From NCBI RefSeq assembly GCF_050717545.1, contig NZ_JBOITN010000031.1, positions 94,528 to 158,527 of the forward strand: DNA of 64,000 nucleotides, written 5' to 3'. A model generated the notes under the pieces. That model did not search any database. It saw nothing but the letters and a program-made list of their open reading frames with translations, and was not told the DNA's origin. This stretch comes from Clostridium_AD sp050717545. Lineage in GTDB: Bacteria > Bacillota > Clostridia > Clostridiales > Clostridiaceae. How positions within the stretch are numbered: the first letter of the stretch is position 1; each line of letters opens with the position of its first letter. Both the position numbers and the translations under genes were made by a program. Positions 17,338 through 24,961 of the stretch are shown in pieces.

Positions 17338-18051
17338 CTAGTGCAAACGTAAAATGCTACCTCTATCAATTAGTTTTCCATTTCTTAAAAATACAGGTTC
17401 TACCTTATGCTTTTTAAGAAATTCTAATACTTCTTTTCCATACAAATAATGATCTAAATGGCCGTAAAAAGCTAAGACGTTATTTTCAAGAAGGCCTGTT
17501 GCACCACCTATAAATCCATAGTTAAGTCCTGGAAGGAGAATATCACCAGGAGGGAGTAATAAAACATCTATTTTCATGGGAGTTAAAGCTTTGGAAATAG
17601 AGACATCCGCAGTAATTATTGCGTGGTCATTTACTATGCATGTAGAACATTTTGTATAACCTTGTTTCACATTTATTAATTTTTTATGTTTAAAAAAAGA
17701 TAAAAGAGCTGGATCAGTAGAATTAATTGAGTGAACAAGCAGATTTCCTATACTAAGCGCATTAAGAGACACATCATATGGGTATTCTATTTTTAGAGAT
17801 AAATTTGATTTATGAACCTTATAATTTAGTAGAACTAAATCTTGTATAAATTCACTATCCATATCTTTATGTACCACAATATTATTATCACAGATGTGCA
17901 TAAGCATATCGGGATGACCACATACAGCATCATATAGCAGGCTACTTGGAGGACAAATAAGCAAATTATAGCCTAAAGATACTAAATGTTCTTTTTCTTC
18001 TTTATCAGTTCTAAAATCAATAATTAAATTATTGTTTATAACATTTTTCAT
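17338..18051 (-). CDS. DUF6873-type protein, possible GME fold
   Basis: A 237-residue clostridial protein I recognise only at the domain-family level (DUF6873, related to the guanidino-group-modifying enzyme fold). Features include LLICPPSSLLYDAVCGHPDMLMH, a YTKCSTCIVNDHAIITAD segment with clustered cysteines, and a glycine-rich LPGLNYGFIGGATGLLENNVLAFYGHLDHY. The conserved His, Asp and Cys would suit a hydrolase or transferase of that fold, but no reaction is known. No signal peptide. The ATG follows AAGGAG. It is divergent from ytxC and convergent with the tRNA cluster. Confidence 0.6.
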   Translation of the reverse strand: MKNVINNNLIIDFRTDKEEKEHLVSLGYNLLICPPSSLLYDAVCGHPDMLMHICDNNIVVHKDMDSEFIQDLVLLNYKVHKSNLSLKIEYPYDVSLNALSIGNLLVHSINSTDPALLSFFKHKKLINVKQGYTKCSTCIVNDHAIITADVSISKALTPMKIDVLLLPPGDILLPGLNYGFIGGATGLLENNVLAFYGHLDHYLYGKEVLEFLKKHKVEPVFLRNGKLIDRGSILRLH

Positions 18052-18201
18052 TATAATACTCCTTCGTATATGTATACATATATTTTATTATATAGGAAAC
18101 ATCTCGCAAAAAAACAATGTGGATAACTTCTTTTATTGTGTTTATTTTATAACATAAAATTATTAAAAGTACAATATGTCGATAATTGTTTAAGCTCTGG
18201 T

Positions 18202-18231
18202 GCATATACATTAATATTACACGCATACTAT
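18202..18231 (+). promoter_or_regulatory. SigE-like promoter before ytxC
   Basis: GCATATA, 15 bases, then CATACTAT resembles the mother-cell SigE consensus (about kmATATT, N13-15, CATACAnT). The downstream gene is a sporulation protein, which fits. Confidence 0.45.
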
Positions 18232-18255
18232 CAAAATGAGAAAGGAGCGTGACAA

Positions 18256-19161
18256 ATGCTTTTATTAACTATTGCATATAATAGGAGTATGGAATATATT
18301 GTTGAAGAAATTGAAGATATGAAAAAATGTTTTGAAGATAAAAAAAATAAACTAGGCGTATTTGATTGTATAATAGAAGATAGTCACTTGGTAAAGTTTT
18401 TTTGCAGTGATGATAATTTAAGTGATAGTAATGTCAAAACATTCAATTTGAATGTTGCTAATATGTTATATAAAATAGTTACAATAGAATTTTGCAAAAA
18501 AGAAATGAATGAGTTTTTAGCTGAAACCTATTTTTTTCTTCAATATGATGAAATAAAACAAATCAAACCGAAAATACTAGAAGCTTTGATATGCGAGGGT
18601 GCCATATTAGGCCCTAATATGGTGTATTGTATAAATAGGAAAAATAAAATCATAGATAAAATAACTAGGTGTATAGAAGAAAATAATGAAATTAATATAA
18701 GTGGATTTTTAACATTCAGGACAAAAGAGATAAATGCAGATTTAGAATGTATAGTAGATAAGGTTGTAGAAGAATATATGGTTGATAAAGAATATAATGA
18801 GTTTATAAAACTCCTTAAATACTTTGTTGAAGTTCAGGAAAGTAAGGTAAACGAGGTTAATATTTTAATTGAAAAAAATGGAAATTATCATTTGAGAGAT
18901 GAACAAGGAAATGATTTAGTAGGAAATATGATAACGGAGTTACCAGATGTTAAGTTTGATTCAAAAGAAAATCAAGAAGAACTTATAATTAGTGCACTTA
19001 TAACTAGTGCTCCTAAAAAAATAATTATACATTGCGTTGAGAATTGTAAAAATAAAGAATTTATTGGAACTATAACTAAGGTATTTGTGGATAAAGTTTT
19101 TTATTGTGATAGTTGTTACGAATGTGAGAAGATAAAAAAAGAAATGGAAGTTTGGAATTAA
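18256..19161 (+). CDS. ytxC: YtxC-like sporulation protein
   Basis: A 301-residue protein of the YtxC family, found only in endospore formers and often beside infC or thrS. The diagnostic block is INISGFLTFRTKEINADLECIVDKVVEEYMVDKEYNEFIKLLKYFVEVQE, at about residues 150-198. The C-terminal part ends in a cysteine pair (CDSCYEC). The biochemical role is unknown. The ATG follows AAAGGAG. A SigE-like promoter lies just upstream, and the infC operon has its own promoter right after, so ytxC is likely a separate unit. Confidence 0.85.
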   Translation: MLLLTIAYNRSMEYIVEEIEDMKKCFEDKKNKLGVFDCIIEDSHLVKFFCSDDNLSDSNVKTFNLNVANMLYKIVTIEFCKKEMNEFLAETYFFLQYDEIKQIKPKILEALICEGAILGPNMVYCINRKNKIIDKITRCIEENNEINISGFLTFRTKEINADLECIVDKVVEEYMVDKEYNEFIKLLKYFVEVQESKVNEVNILIEKNGNYHLRDEQGNDLVGNMITELPDVKFDSKENQEELIISALITSAPKKIIIHCVENCKNKEFIGTITKVFVDKVFYCDSCYECEKIKKEMEVWN

Positions 19162-19192
19162 GCCATAAAATATATGAATGAAATAAAAAATA

Positions 19193-19221
19193 TTGACAAA
19201 CAATTGGTAAGGAAGTATAAT
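19193..19221 (+). promoter_or_regulatory. SigA promoter of the infC-rpmI-rplT operon
   Basis: A consensus TTGACA, 17 bases, then TATAAT. It starts the ribosomal-protein leader RNA. Confidence 0.9.
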
Positions 19222-19227
19222 ATTAAT

Positions 19228-19372
19228 TGTTGTGAATGAAAATATGAAAATAATTTTATATAAATATGTTTAACAAGAAGAAACAGCCGTTTCTCACCTT
19301 ACAGCAATGCTAGTTAGGTTGATTAGTAATTTAAATTTGTTACTATTAGGGACGGCATTTTGCCGTCCTTTT
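19228..19372 (+). promoter_or_regulatory. L20-type leader with terminator hairpin upstream of infC
   Basis: The leader holds ACAGCCGTTTCTCACCTTACAG-like sequence, an AGTAA/TTACT stem, and a terminator GGACGGCA-TTT-TGCCGTCC followed by T's (19350-19372). Known infC-rpmI-rplT leaders of Firmicutes are bound by L20, which promotes termination. The position and terminator support the same role here. The exact L20 site is inferred. Confidence 0.75.
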
Positions 19373-19423
19373 AATTGTTTAAATATAATAAGGTTATCTA
19401 AATACACCTAGGAGGTGAAAACT

Positions 19424-19942
19424 ATTAGTAAAAACAAAAATTTCATGATGAATGAGGAAATAAGACATTCAGAGATAAGAGTTATTGGAGCTGCAGGTGA
19501 TGCATTAGGTATTTTAAATACTAAAGATGCTTTAAAACTTGCAGAAGAGGCAGATATGGATTTAGTTATGATGTCGCCTACTGCTAAACCTCCAGTGTGT
19601 AGAATAATGGATTTTGGTAAATTTATTTACGAAAATCAGAAAAAAGAAAAAGAAGCTAAAAAGAAGCAAAAGGTTGTTAATCTTAAAGAAATACGATTAA
19701 GTGCAACAATAGAAGATCATGATATTGCAATTAAGGCTAGCAATGCTAAAAAATTCTTGCTAGACGAGGATAAGGTAAAGATAACTGTAAGATTTAGAGG
19801 AAGAGAAATTGAAAACTCTAAAGTAGGACATAAGATTTTAAAATCTTTTGTAGACAAGATCGGTGATGTTTATATTGTCGAAAAACCAGCAAGGCAAGAG
19901 GGAAGAAATATGATAATGATTTTAGCTCCCAAAAAAGCATAA
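19424..19942 (+). CDS. infC: Translation initiation factor IF-3 (AUU start)
   Basis: IF-3 binds the 30S subunit and checks start codon and initiator tRNA pairing. The protein has NEEIRHSEIRVIGAAGDALGIL, MDFGKFIYENQKKEKEAKKKQK and the C-terminal HDIAIKASNAKKFLLDEDKVKITVRFRGRE. The start is ATT, seven bases after a perfect AGGAGGT. The in-frame GTG upstream lies inside that binding site and cannot be the start, and the next ATG is seven codons in. Rare AUU starts of infC are known to permit autoregulation by IF-3 itself. Length about 172 residues. Confidence 0.95.
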   Translation: MSKNKNFMMNEEIRHSEIRVIGAAGDALGILNTKDALKLAEEADMDLVMMSPTAKPPVCRIMDFGKFIYENQKKEKEAKKKQKVVNLKEIRLSATIEDHDIAIKASNAKKFLLDEDKVKITVRFRGREIENSKVGHKILKSFVDKIGDVYIVEKPARQEGRNMIMILAPKKA

Positions 19943-19962
19943 CCGAGAGGAGGAATTTTATT

Positions 19963-20160
19963 ATGCCTAAAATGAAAACACATAGAGGCGCAGCAAAAAG
20001 ATTTAAGAAAACAGGAACAGGCAAGCTTAAGAGAGCGAAAGCTTTTACAAGCCATATATTAACAAAGAAAAGTGCCAAAAGAAAAAGAAATCTTAGAAAA
20101 ACAGGATATGTTTCAACTACTCAAATAAAAGCGATGAAGAAATTGTTACCATACTTATAA
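19963..20160 (+). CDS. rpmI: Ribosomal protein L35
   Basis: A 65-residue basic protein of the 50S subunit: MPKMKTHRGAAKRFKKTGTGKLKR is the family signature. Second gene of the infC operon, 20 bases after infC, with GAGAGGAGG before the ATG. Confidence 0.98.
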   Translation: MPKMKTHRGAAKRFKKTGTGKLKRAKAFTSHILTKKSAKRKRNLRKTGYVSTTQIKAMKKLLPYL

Positions 20161-20187
20161 TTGAATGGTGATTAGGAGGTATATAAA

Positions 20188-20547
20188 ATGGCAAGAATTA
20201 AGCGAGCAGTAAATTCTCGTAAAAACCATAAGAAAGTATTAAAACTTGCAAAAGGCTACTACGGTGGAAGAAGTAAGTTATTTAAAACAGCTAATGAATC
20301 AGTAATGAGAGCACTTAGAAATGCATATATCGGAAGAAAATTAAAGAAAAGAGATTTTAGAACACTTTGGATAGCTAGAATAAATGCGGCTACAAGGTTA
20401 AGCGATCTTTCATATTCAAGATTTATGAATGGAATGAAACTTTCAGGAATAGATATTAATAGAAAGATGCTTTCTGAAATTGCAATAAATGATCCAAAAG
20501 CTTTTGCTGAATTAGTAGAAGTTGCAAAAAAACAACTACAAGCATAA
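20188..20547 (+). CDS. rplT: Ribosomal protein L20
   Basis: A 119-residue 50S assembly protein (MARIKRAVNSRKNHKKVLKLAKGYYGGRSKLF...), also the presumed repressor of its own operon through the leader. Last gene of the operon, preceded by TTAGGAGGT and followed by a terminator. Confidence 0.98.
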   Translation: MARIKRAVNSRKNHKKVLKLAKGYYGGRSKLFKTANESVMRALRNAYIGRKLKKRDFRTLWIARINAATRLSDLSYSRFMNGMKLSGIDINRKMLSEIAINDPKAFAELVEVAKKQLQA

Positions 20548-20560
20548 AATTATTTATTTA

Positions 20561-20588
20561 AAAATGTAGCCATTTGGCTACATTTTTT
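20561..20588 (+). terminator. Terminator after rplT
   Basis: AAAATGTAGCC and GGCTACATTTT with a four-base loop, then a T-run. Confidence 0.9.
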
Positions 20589-20686
20589 ATTGCATTTTTG
20601 ACAAAAATATCTTAAGTGATATAATTAATGAAATGTAATTAGTGAAATGTAATTGATGAAAAATTATAGGTGTAGAGGTGACTAAG

Positions 20687-22051
20687 TTGGAATTGAATAT
20701 TAAAGTTCTTAAAAAGAAAAGTATATATACTCCTGTTCGGATACTTGCCTTAGGTTTTGCTATAGTTATAGTTATAGGAGCGATGCTTCTAAGTTTGCCG
20801 GTAGCTTCGCAAAGTGGTGAAATTACTCCTTTTATAGATTGTATATTTACCTCTACATCTGCTGTGTGCGTTACTGGTCTCGTAGTATTAGACACTGGTA
20901 CATATTGGACATATTTCGGGAAAACGGTAATAATGTTACTTATAGAAATAGGTGGACTTGGATTTATGTCAGTTGCTACGCTTGCTTTTTTACTTTTAGG
21001 TAGAAGAATAACATTAAAAGAAAGAATGGTAATGCAGGAAGCTATGAATGTTAATTCATTACAAGGGTTAGTCAAAATGGCCAAATATGTATTAATATTT
21101 ACGATGGCTGTGCAGATAAGTGGAGCTGTGCTACTTGCAACACAATTTATTCCTGAGTTTGGAGTAGGCAAAGGAATTTATTATAGTGTATTCCATTCGG
21201 TGTCTGCTTTTTGCAATGCTGGGTTTGATTTGATGGGAAACTTTAATAGTGTTGTTTCTTATGCTAATAATTCTGTAATAATATTAACAATTTCTGCTTT
21301 AGTAATTATAGGTGGTTTAGGATTCTACGTTTGGGTAGAAATTTACAATTACAAAGGAATTAAAAAGTTGTCACTCCATTCTAGAGTAGTTATTTATTCA
21401 ACTATAGCATTGGTTCTTGGAGGAGCAATATTTATGTTTATTTTTGAGATGAGCAACCCTAATACTATGCAGGGTATGACTATTAAAGGCAAGGTTTTAT
21501 CCTCAATTTTTGCATCAGTTTCCCCGAGAACGGCTGGGTTTAACTCTATTCCAATAGATGAAATGACTGCAGCAGGAAAATTTCTAACAATGATTTTAAT
21601 GTTTATTGGTGGATCACCTGGTTCAACCGCAGGAGGAATAAAAACAGCTACTGCATTTGTGCTTTTTATGACAGTAGTTTCTGTGGCTCGTGGACGAGAT
21701 GATACTGAAATATTTCAAAGACGCATAAACAAGGAACTTGTCTATAAATCATTAGTAATAACTGTCCTTGGGTTTGTAATTGTTATCTTCGTTACCATGG
21801 CATTATCAATTATGCAGCAATCGAATATTCCTTTTGAATATCTTTTATTTGAGGCTACTTCAGCATTTGCTACAGTAGGTTTAACTTTAGGGTTAACTGC
21901 AAAATTAACACTTGCAGGAAAGATAATAATAGCGATTACGATGTATGCAGGTAGAGTAGGACCGCTTACTATAATACTTGCATTAGCTAAAAATAAGAAA
22001 TCTAAATCAGGTAAAATAAAATACCCAGAAGGTAAAATTTTAATTGGATAG
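20687..22051 (+). CDS. ktrB: KtrB-like potassium uptake channel subunit (TrkH family)
   Basis: An integral membrane protein of the TrkH/KtrB superfamily, with four P-loop repeats that form the K+ (sometimes Na+-coupled) path. The selectivity-type segments are seen as STSAVCVTGLVVLDTGTYW, HSVSAFCNAGFDLM, SVSPRTAGFNSIP and EATSAFATVGLTLGLT, each with the conserved glycine. About 454 residues, the size of KtrB rather than TrkH. Start choice is uncertain: TTG with GAGGTGA six bases upstream is used; an in-frame GTG nine bases earlier is possible. It is followed 11 bases later by its regulatory partner ktrA. Confidence 0.92.
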   Translation: MELNIKVLKKKSIYTPVRILALGFAIVIVIGAMLLSLPVASQSGEITPFIDCIFTSTSAVCVTGLVVLDTGTYWTYFGKTVIMLLIEIGGLGFMSVATLAFLLLGRRITLKERMVMQEAMNVNSLQGLVKMAKYVLIFTMAVQISGAVLLATQFIPEFGVGKGIYYSVFHSVSAFCNAGFDLMGNFNSVVSYANNSVIILTISALVIIGGLGFYVWVEIYNYKGIKKLSLHSRVVIYSTIALVLGGAIFMFIFEMSNPNTMQGMTIKGKVLSSIFASVSPRTAGFNSIPIDEMTAAGKFLTMILMFIGGSPGSTAGGIKTATAFVLFMTVVSVARGRDDTEIFQRRINKELVYKSLVITVLGFVIVIFVTMALSIMQQSNIPFEYLLFEATSAFATVGLTLGLTAKLTLAGKIIIAITMYAGRVGPLTIILALAKNKKSKSGKIKYPEGKILIG

Positions 22052-22062
22052 GGGTGGTGTAA

Positions 22063-22722
22063 ATGAGTAAAAGGCAGTTTATTGTTATAGGTCTTGGAAG
22101 ATTTGGAACGTCGGTTGCTGAAACATTATATTCTTTAGGAAATGATGTATTAGCAGTTGATTGTGATGAGGAAGTAGTTCAAGAAATTTCAGATAATGTA
22201 ACCCATTCAGTTCAAGCTGATGCAAATGATGAGAATAGTTTAAGAGCTCTTGGTATTCGTAATTTTGATTGCGCAGTTATTAGTATAGGCACTAATATTC
22301 AATCTAGTATTTTGGCAACACTTCTAGTTAAAGAATTAGGAGTGAAATATGTAATAACAAAAGCGACTAATGCATTACACGCTAAAGTGCTATATAAAAT
22401 AGGTGCAGATAGAGTAGTTTTCCCAGAACGTGATATGGGTGTGCGAGTTGCCCATAATTTAGTATCTTCAAATATATTAGATTATATTGAATTATCTCCT
22501 GATTATAGTATAGCAGAAGTTATTAGCCCTGAAGAATGGCATAATAAAACATTAGGAGAATTAAATATAAGAGCAAAATATGGTATTAATGTAATGGCTA
22601 TAAAAAGAAATAATGATATCGATGTTTCTCCACTTGCAGATAATGTTATTGAACCTGGTGATATTATTGTGGCTATAGGCAACATTGAAGAATTAAATAA
22701 GTTAGAAAATCTAGTTAAATAA
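22063..22722 (+). CDS. ktrA: KtrA-like regulatory subunit (RCK domains)
   Basis: A cytoplasmic gating ring subunit for KtrB. The N-terminal Rossmann RCK_N domain has FIVIGLGRFGTSVAETLYSLGNDVLAVDCD, a GxGxxG-type nucleotide site ending in an acidic residue (ATP/ADP or NAD). The C-terminal TrkA_C domain (ISPEEWHNKTLGELNIRAKYGINVMAIKR...VIEPGDIIVAIG) is where c-di-AMP binds in Firmicute KtrA. Length 219 residues. Start ATG with GGGGTGGTG. Confidence 0.94.
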   Translation: MSKRQFIVIGLGRFGTSVAETLYSLGNDVLAVDCDEEVVQEISDNVTHSVQADANDENSLRALGIRNFDCAVISIGTNIQSSILATLLVKELGVKYVITKATNALHAKVLYKIGADRVVFPERDMGVRVAHNLVSSNILDYIELSPDYSIAEVISPEEWHNKTLGELNIRAKYGINVMAIKRNNDIDVSPLADNVIEPGDIIVAIGNIEELNKLENLVK

Positions 22723-22734
22723 GGGGTACTTCTT

Positions 22735-23520
22735 TTGGAATATATTCAAAGTAAGGATAATTTATTGATTAAAGATGTTAGAAAATTAAAAGAAAAAAGG
22801 TATAGAGTAAGTAGTAATATGTTTTTAGTTGAAGGATTTAGGTTTGTACAAGAAGCGTTAGAGTCAGGGTTTGAAGTGGTGAGCATGTTTATAAGTGCTA
22901 CAGGAGAATCTAAATATGAAGACTTAAACATGAAGCTAAAGTTAAGTAAAAACACTAAAGTTTATATTATTAGTGATAGTTTATTTAAAAGTATCTGCGA
23001 TACTGATAATCCACAAGGTATTATTGCGGTGCTTAAAAATAAGCCTATTGAAATTAAATATGATCATGGGTTCTATATGTTAGCTGATAAAATTCAGGAT
23101 CCAGGTAACATGGGAACTATAATAAGAACTGCTCATGCATCGGGAGCGTTAGGAGTTCTTATTACAAAGGGAACAGTAGATATTTATAATGAAAAAACCC
23201 TAAGAGCTACAATGGGATCCATTTTTAAAATACCTGTTATTTATGATGAGGATTTATCGCTTTTAAAAAAACTTAGAGATGATGGATTTAAATTAGTTAC
23301 TAGTTCGTTAGATACTGATAAAAATTTTTATGATGTAGATTTAAAAGGAAAAGTAATTATATCGGTTGGAAATGAAGGTAATGGTATAAGCGAAGAAATT
23401 TATACTATAAGCGATATAAAAATAAAAATTCCTATGCCTGGTGGTGCAGAATCTTTAAATGCAGCTGTAGCTGCCTCAATTATGATGTATGAAGTGGTAA
23501 GACAAAAAAATAATACATAA
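22735..23520 (+). CDS. SpoU/TrmH-family RNA 2'-O-methyltransferase (YsgA-like)
   Basis: A SPOUT-fold rRNA methyltransferase. It has an N-terminal substrate-binding domain (residues 1-100, KDVRKLKEKRYRVSSNMFLVEGFRFVQEAL) and a C-terminal trefoil-knot domain with LADKIQDPGNMGTIIRTAHASGA, VGNEGNGISEEI and IPMPGGAESLNAAVAASIMMYE. These are motifs 1-3 of the SpoU class. Length 261 residues. In Bacillus a homologue (ysgA) also lies just upstream of pheS. The start is TTG after AAGGGGT. It is probably cotranscribed with ktrAB. Confidence 0.88.
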   Translation: MEYIQSKDNLLIKDVRKLKEKRYRVSSNMFLVEGFRFVQEALESGFEVVSMFISATGESKYEDLNMKLKLSKNTKVYIISDSLFKSICDTDNPQGIIAVLKNKPIEIKYDHGFYMLADKIQDPGNMGTIIRTAHASGALGVLITKGTVDIYNEKTLRATMGSIFKIPVIYDEDLSLLKKLRDDGFKLVTSSLDTDKNFYDVDLKGKVIISVGNEGNGISEEIYTISDIKIKIPMPGGAESLNAAVAASIMMYEVVRQKNNT

Positions 23521-23639
23521 TATAAAACTTATAGTTGAAATTTTCTTCATTTGTGGTTATAATGTTTTGTATACTTTCACAAATTAATTATAACAAATTT
23601 ATAATAAATAATAATGAAATAAATGATATTAAACTGTGA

Positions 23640-23857
23640 TGGAGAAAGTAGATATAAAAATATTTACAGGGATAAGAAGCCTAGATTGAGAGCTTGCTTA
23701 AATAATTTTTATATTGAAGTTCACTCCGGAGTTCTAGCAGTGAAATTAAGTAACTGATAGCGGGTAGAATCGATAAATTTATCTAAGAGGACTATTTATA
23801 GTCAATTAGGGTGGTAACGCGGATATTCCGTCCCTTTAGTGAGGACGGTTTTTTTTT
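23640..23857 (+). promoter_or_regulatory. T-box leader of pheS-pheT (tRNA-Phe sensing)
   Basis: T-box sequence AGGGTGGTAACGCGG and terminator CCGTCC...GGACGG followed by nine T's. The Stem I specifier region reads GAAG-TTC-ACTCCGGAG, giving TTC (Phe) at 23720-23722. Same architecture as the valS leader in this window. Confidence 0.93.
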
Positions 23858-23913
23858 GTTTTATAAAAAACTATAAGATTTATTAAGAAATAAAAATGGA
23901 AGGAGCATTTATT

Positions 23914-24933
23914 ATGAAAGAAAAGTTGGAAACAATAAAAGCAGCAGTTTTAGAAGAATTAAAGATTGCTAGTGTAAAAACAGAGTTGGAAAACATTAGA
24001 GTTAAGTATTTAGGGAAAAAAGGAGAGCTTACACAAATATTAAGGGGTATGGGGCAGCTTTCAAATGAGGAAAGACCAATTGTTGGTAAAATGGCAAATG
24101 AAGTTCGGGCAGATATAGAATCACTTATAACTAAAGCCTCAGATATATTAAAAAGCAATAAAAAGGAAATGGAACTAAAAAGTGAGGTTATAGATATATC
24201 TATGCCAGGGAAAAAACAAATAGTGGGAAAAAGACATCCACTTGAACTAACACTTGAAAAAGTTAATGACATATTTTTGTCTATGGGGTTTGCGATTGAA
24301 GAGGGGCCTGAGGTAGAAAGAGATTATTATAATTTTGAGGCGTTAAACATACCTAAAGATCATCCTGCAAGAGGAGAACAAGATACTTTTTACATAAATG
24401 ATAGTATAGTTTTAAGAACTCAAACTTCACCAGTACAAATAAGAACTATGGAAATTCAGAAACCACCTATTAAAATGATATCTCCGGGTAAGGTTTATAG
24501 GTCAGATGCAGCAGATGCTACTCATTCACCAATATTTTATCAAATTGAAGGATTAGTTGTTGATAAGGGTATAACTTTTTCTGATTTGAAGGGGACGCTA
24601 GAAGCATTTACGCAAAAGATGTTCGGTAGCGAAATGGAAACAAAGTTTAGACCACATCATTTTCCTTTTACAGAACCATCTGCTGAGATGGATGCTACTT
24701 GTTTTGTATGTAAGGGAAAAGGTTGTAATGTTTGTAAGGGCAGTGGGTGGATAGAACTTTTAGGCTGTGGAATGGTTCATCCTGATGTTTTAAGGAATTG
24801 TGGAATTGACCCAGAAGTGTATAGCGGATTTGCTTTTGGATTTGGACTAGACAGAATTACAATGCTTAAATATGGAATAGATGATATTCGCGCACTTTAT
24901 GAAAGTGATATGAGATTTCTAAAACAATTTTAA
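23914..24933 (+). CDS. pheS: Phenylalanyl-tRNA synthetase alpha subunit
   Basis: Catalytic subunit of the alpha2-beta2 class II synthetase. The N-terminal coiled coil (about 1-90, tRNA binding) is followed by HPLELTLEKVNDIF. Class II motif 2 is KVYRSDAADATHSPIFYQIEGL. FGFGLDRITMLKYGIDDIR is motif 3. A CxxC/CxxC zinc-like insert (CFVCKGKGCNVCKGSG) sits at about 265-280. The start is the ATG after GGAAGGAGC. Length 339 residues. T-box controlled; pheT follows after 28 bases. Confidence 0.98.
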   Translation: MKEKLETIKAAVLEELKIASVKTELENIRVKYLGKKGELTQILRGMGQLSNEERPIVGKMANEVRADIESLITKASDILKSNKKEMELKSEVIDISMPGKKQIVGKRHPLELTLEKVNDIFLSMGFAIEEGPEVERDYYNFEALNIPKDHPARGEQDTFYINDSIVLRTQTSPVQIRTMEIQKPPIKMISPGKVYRSDAADATHSPIFYQIEGLVVDKGITFSDLKGTLEAFTQKMFGSEMETKFRPHHFPFTEPSAEMDATCFVCKGKGCNVCKGSGWIELLGCGMVHPDVLRNCGIDPEVYSGFAFGFGLDRITMLKYGIDDIRALYESDMRFLKQF

Positions 24934-24961
24934 TATAATAAAAATGCTAGGAGGATATATA

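Noticed and set aside
20587..21171. 194-residue minus-strand frame opposite ktrB
   Set aside because: It is a shadow of a clear membrane transporter gene on the plus strand and has no family features.
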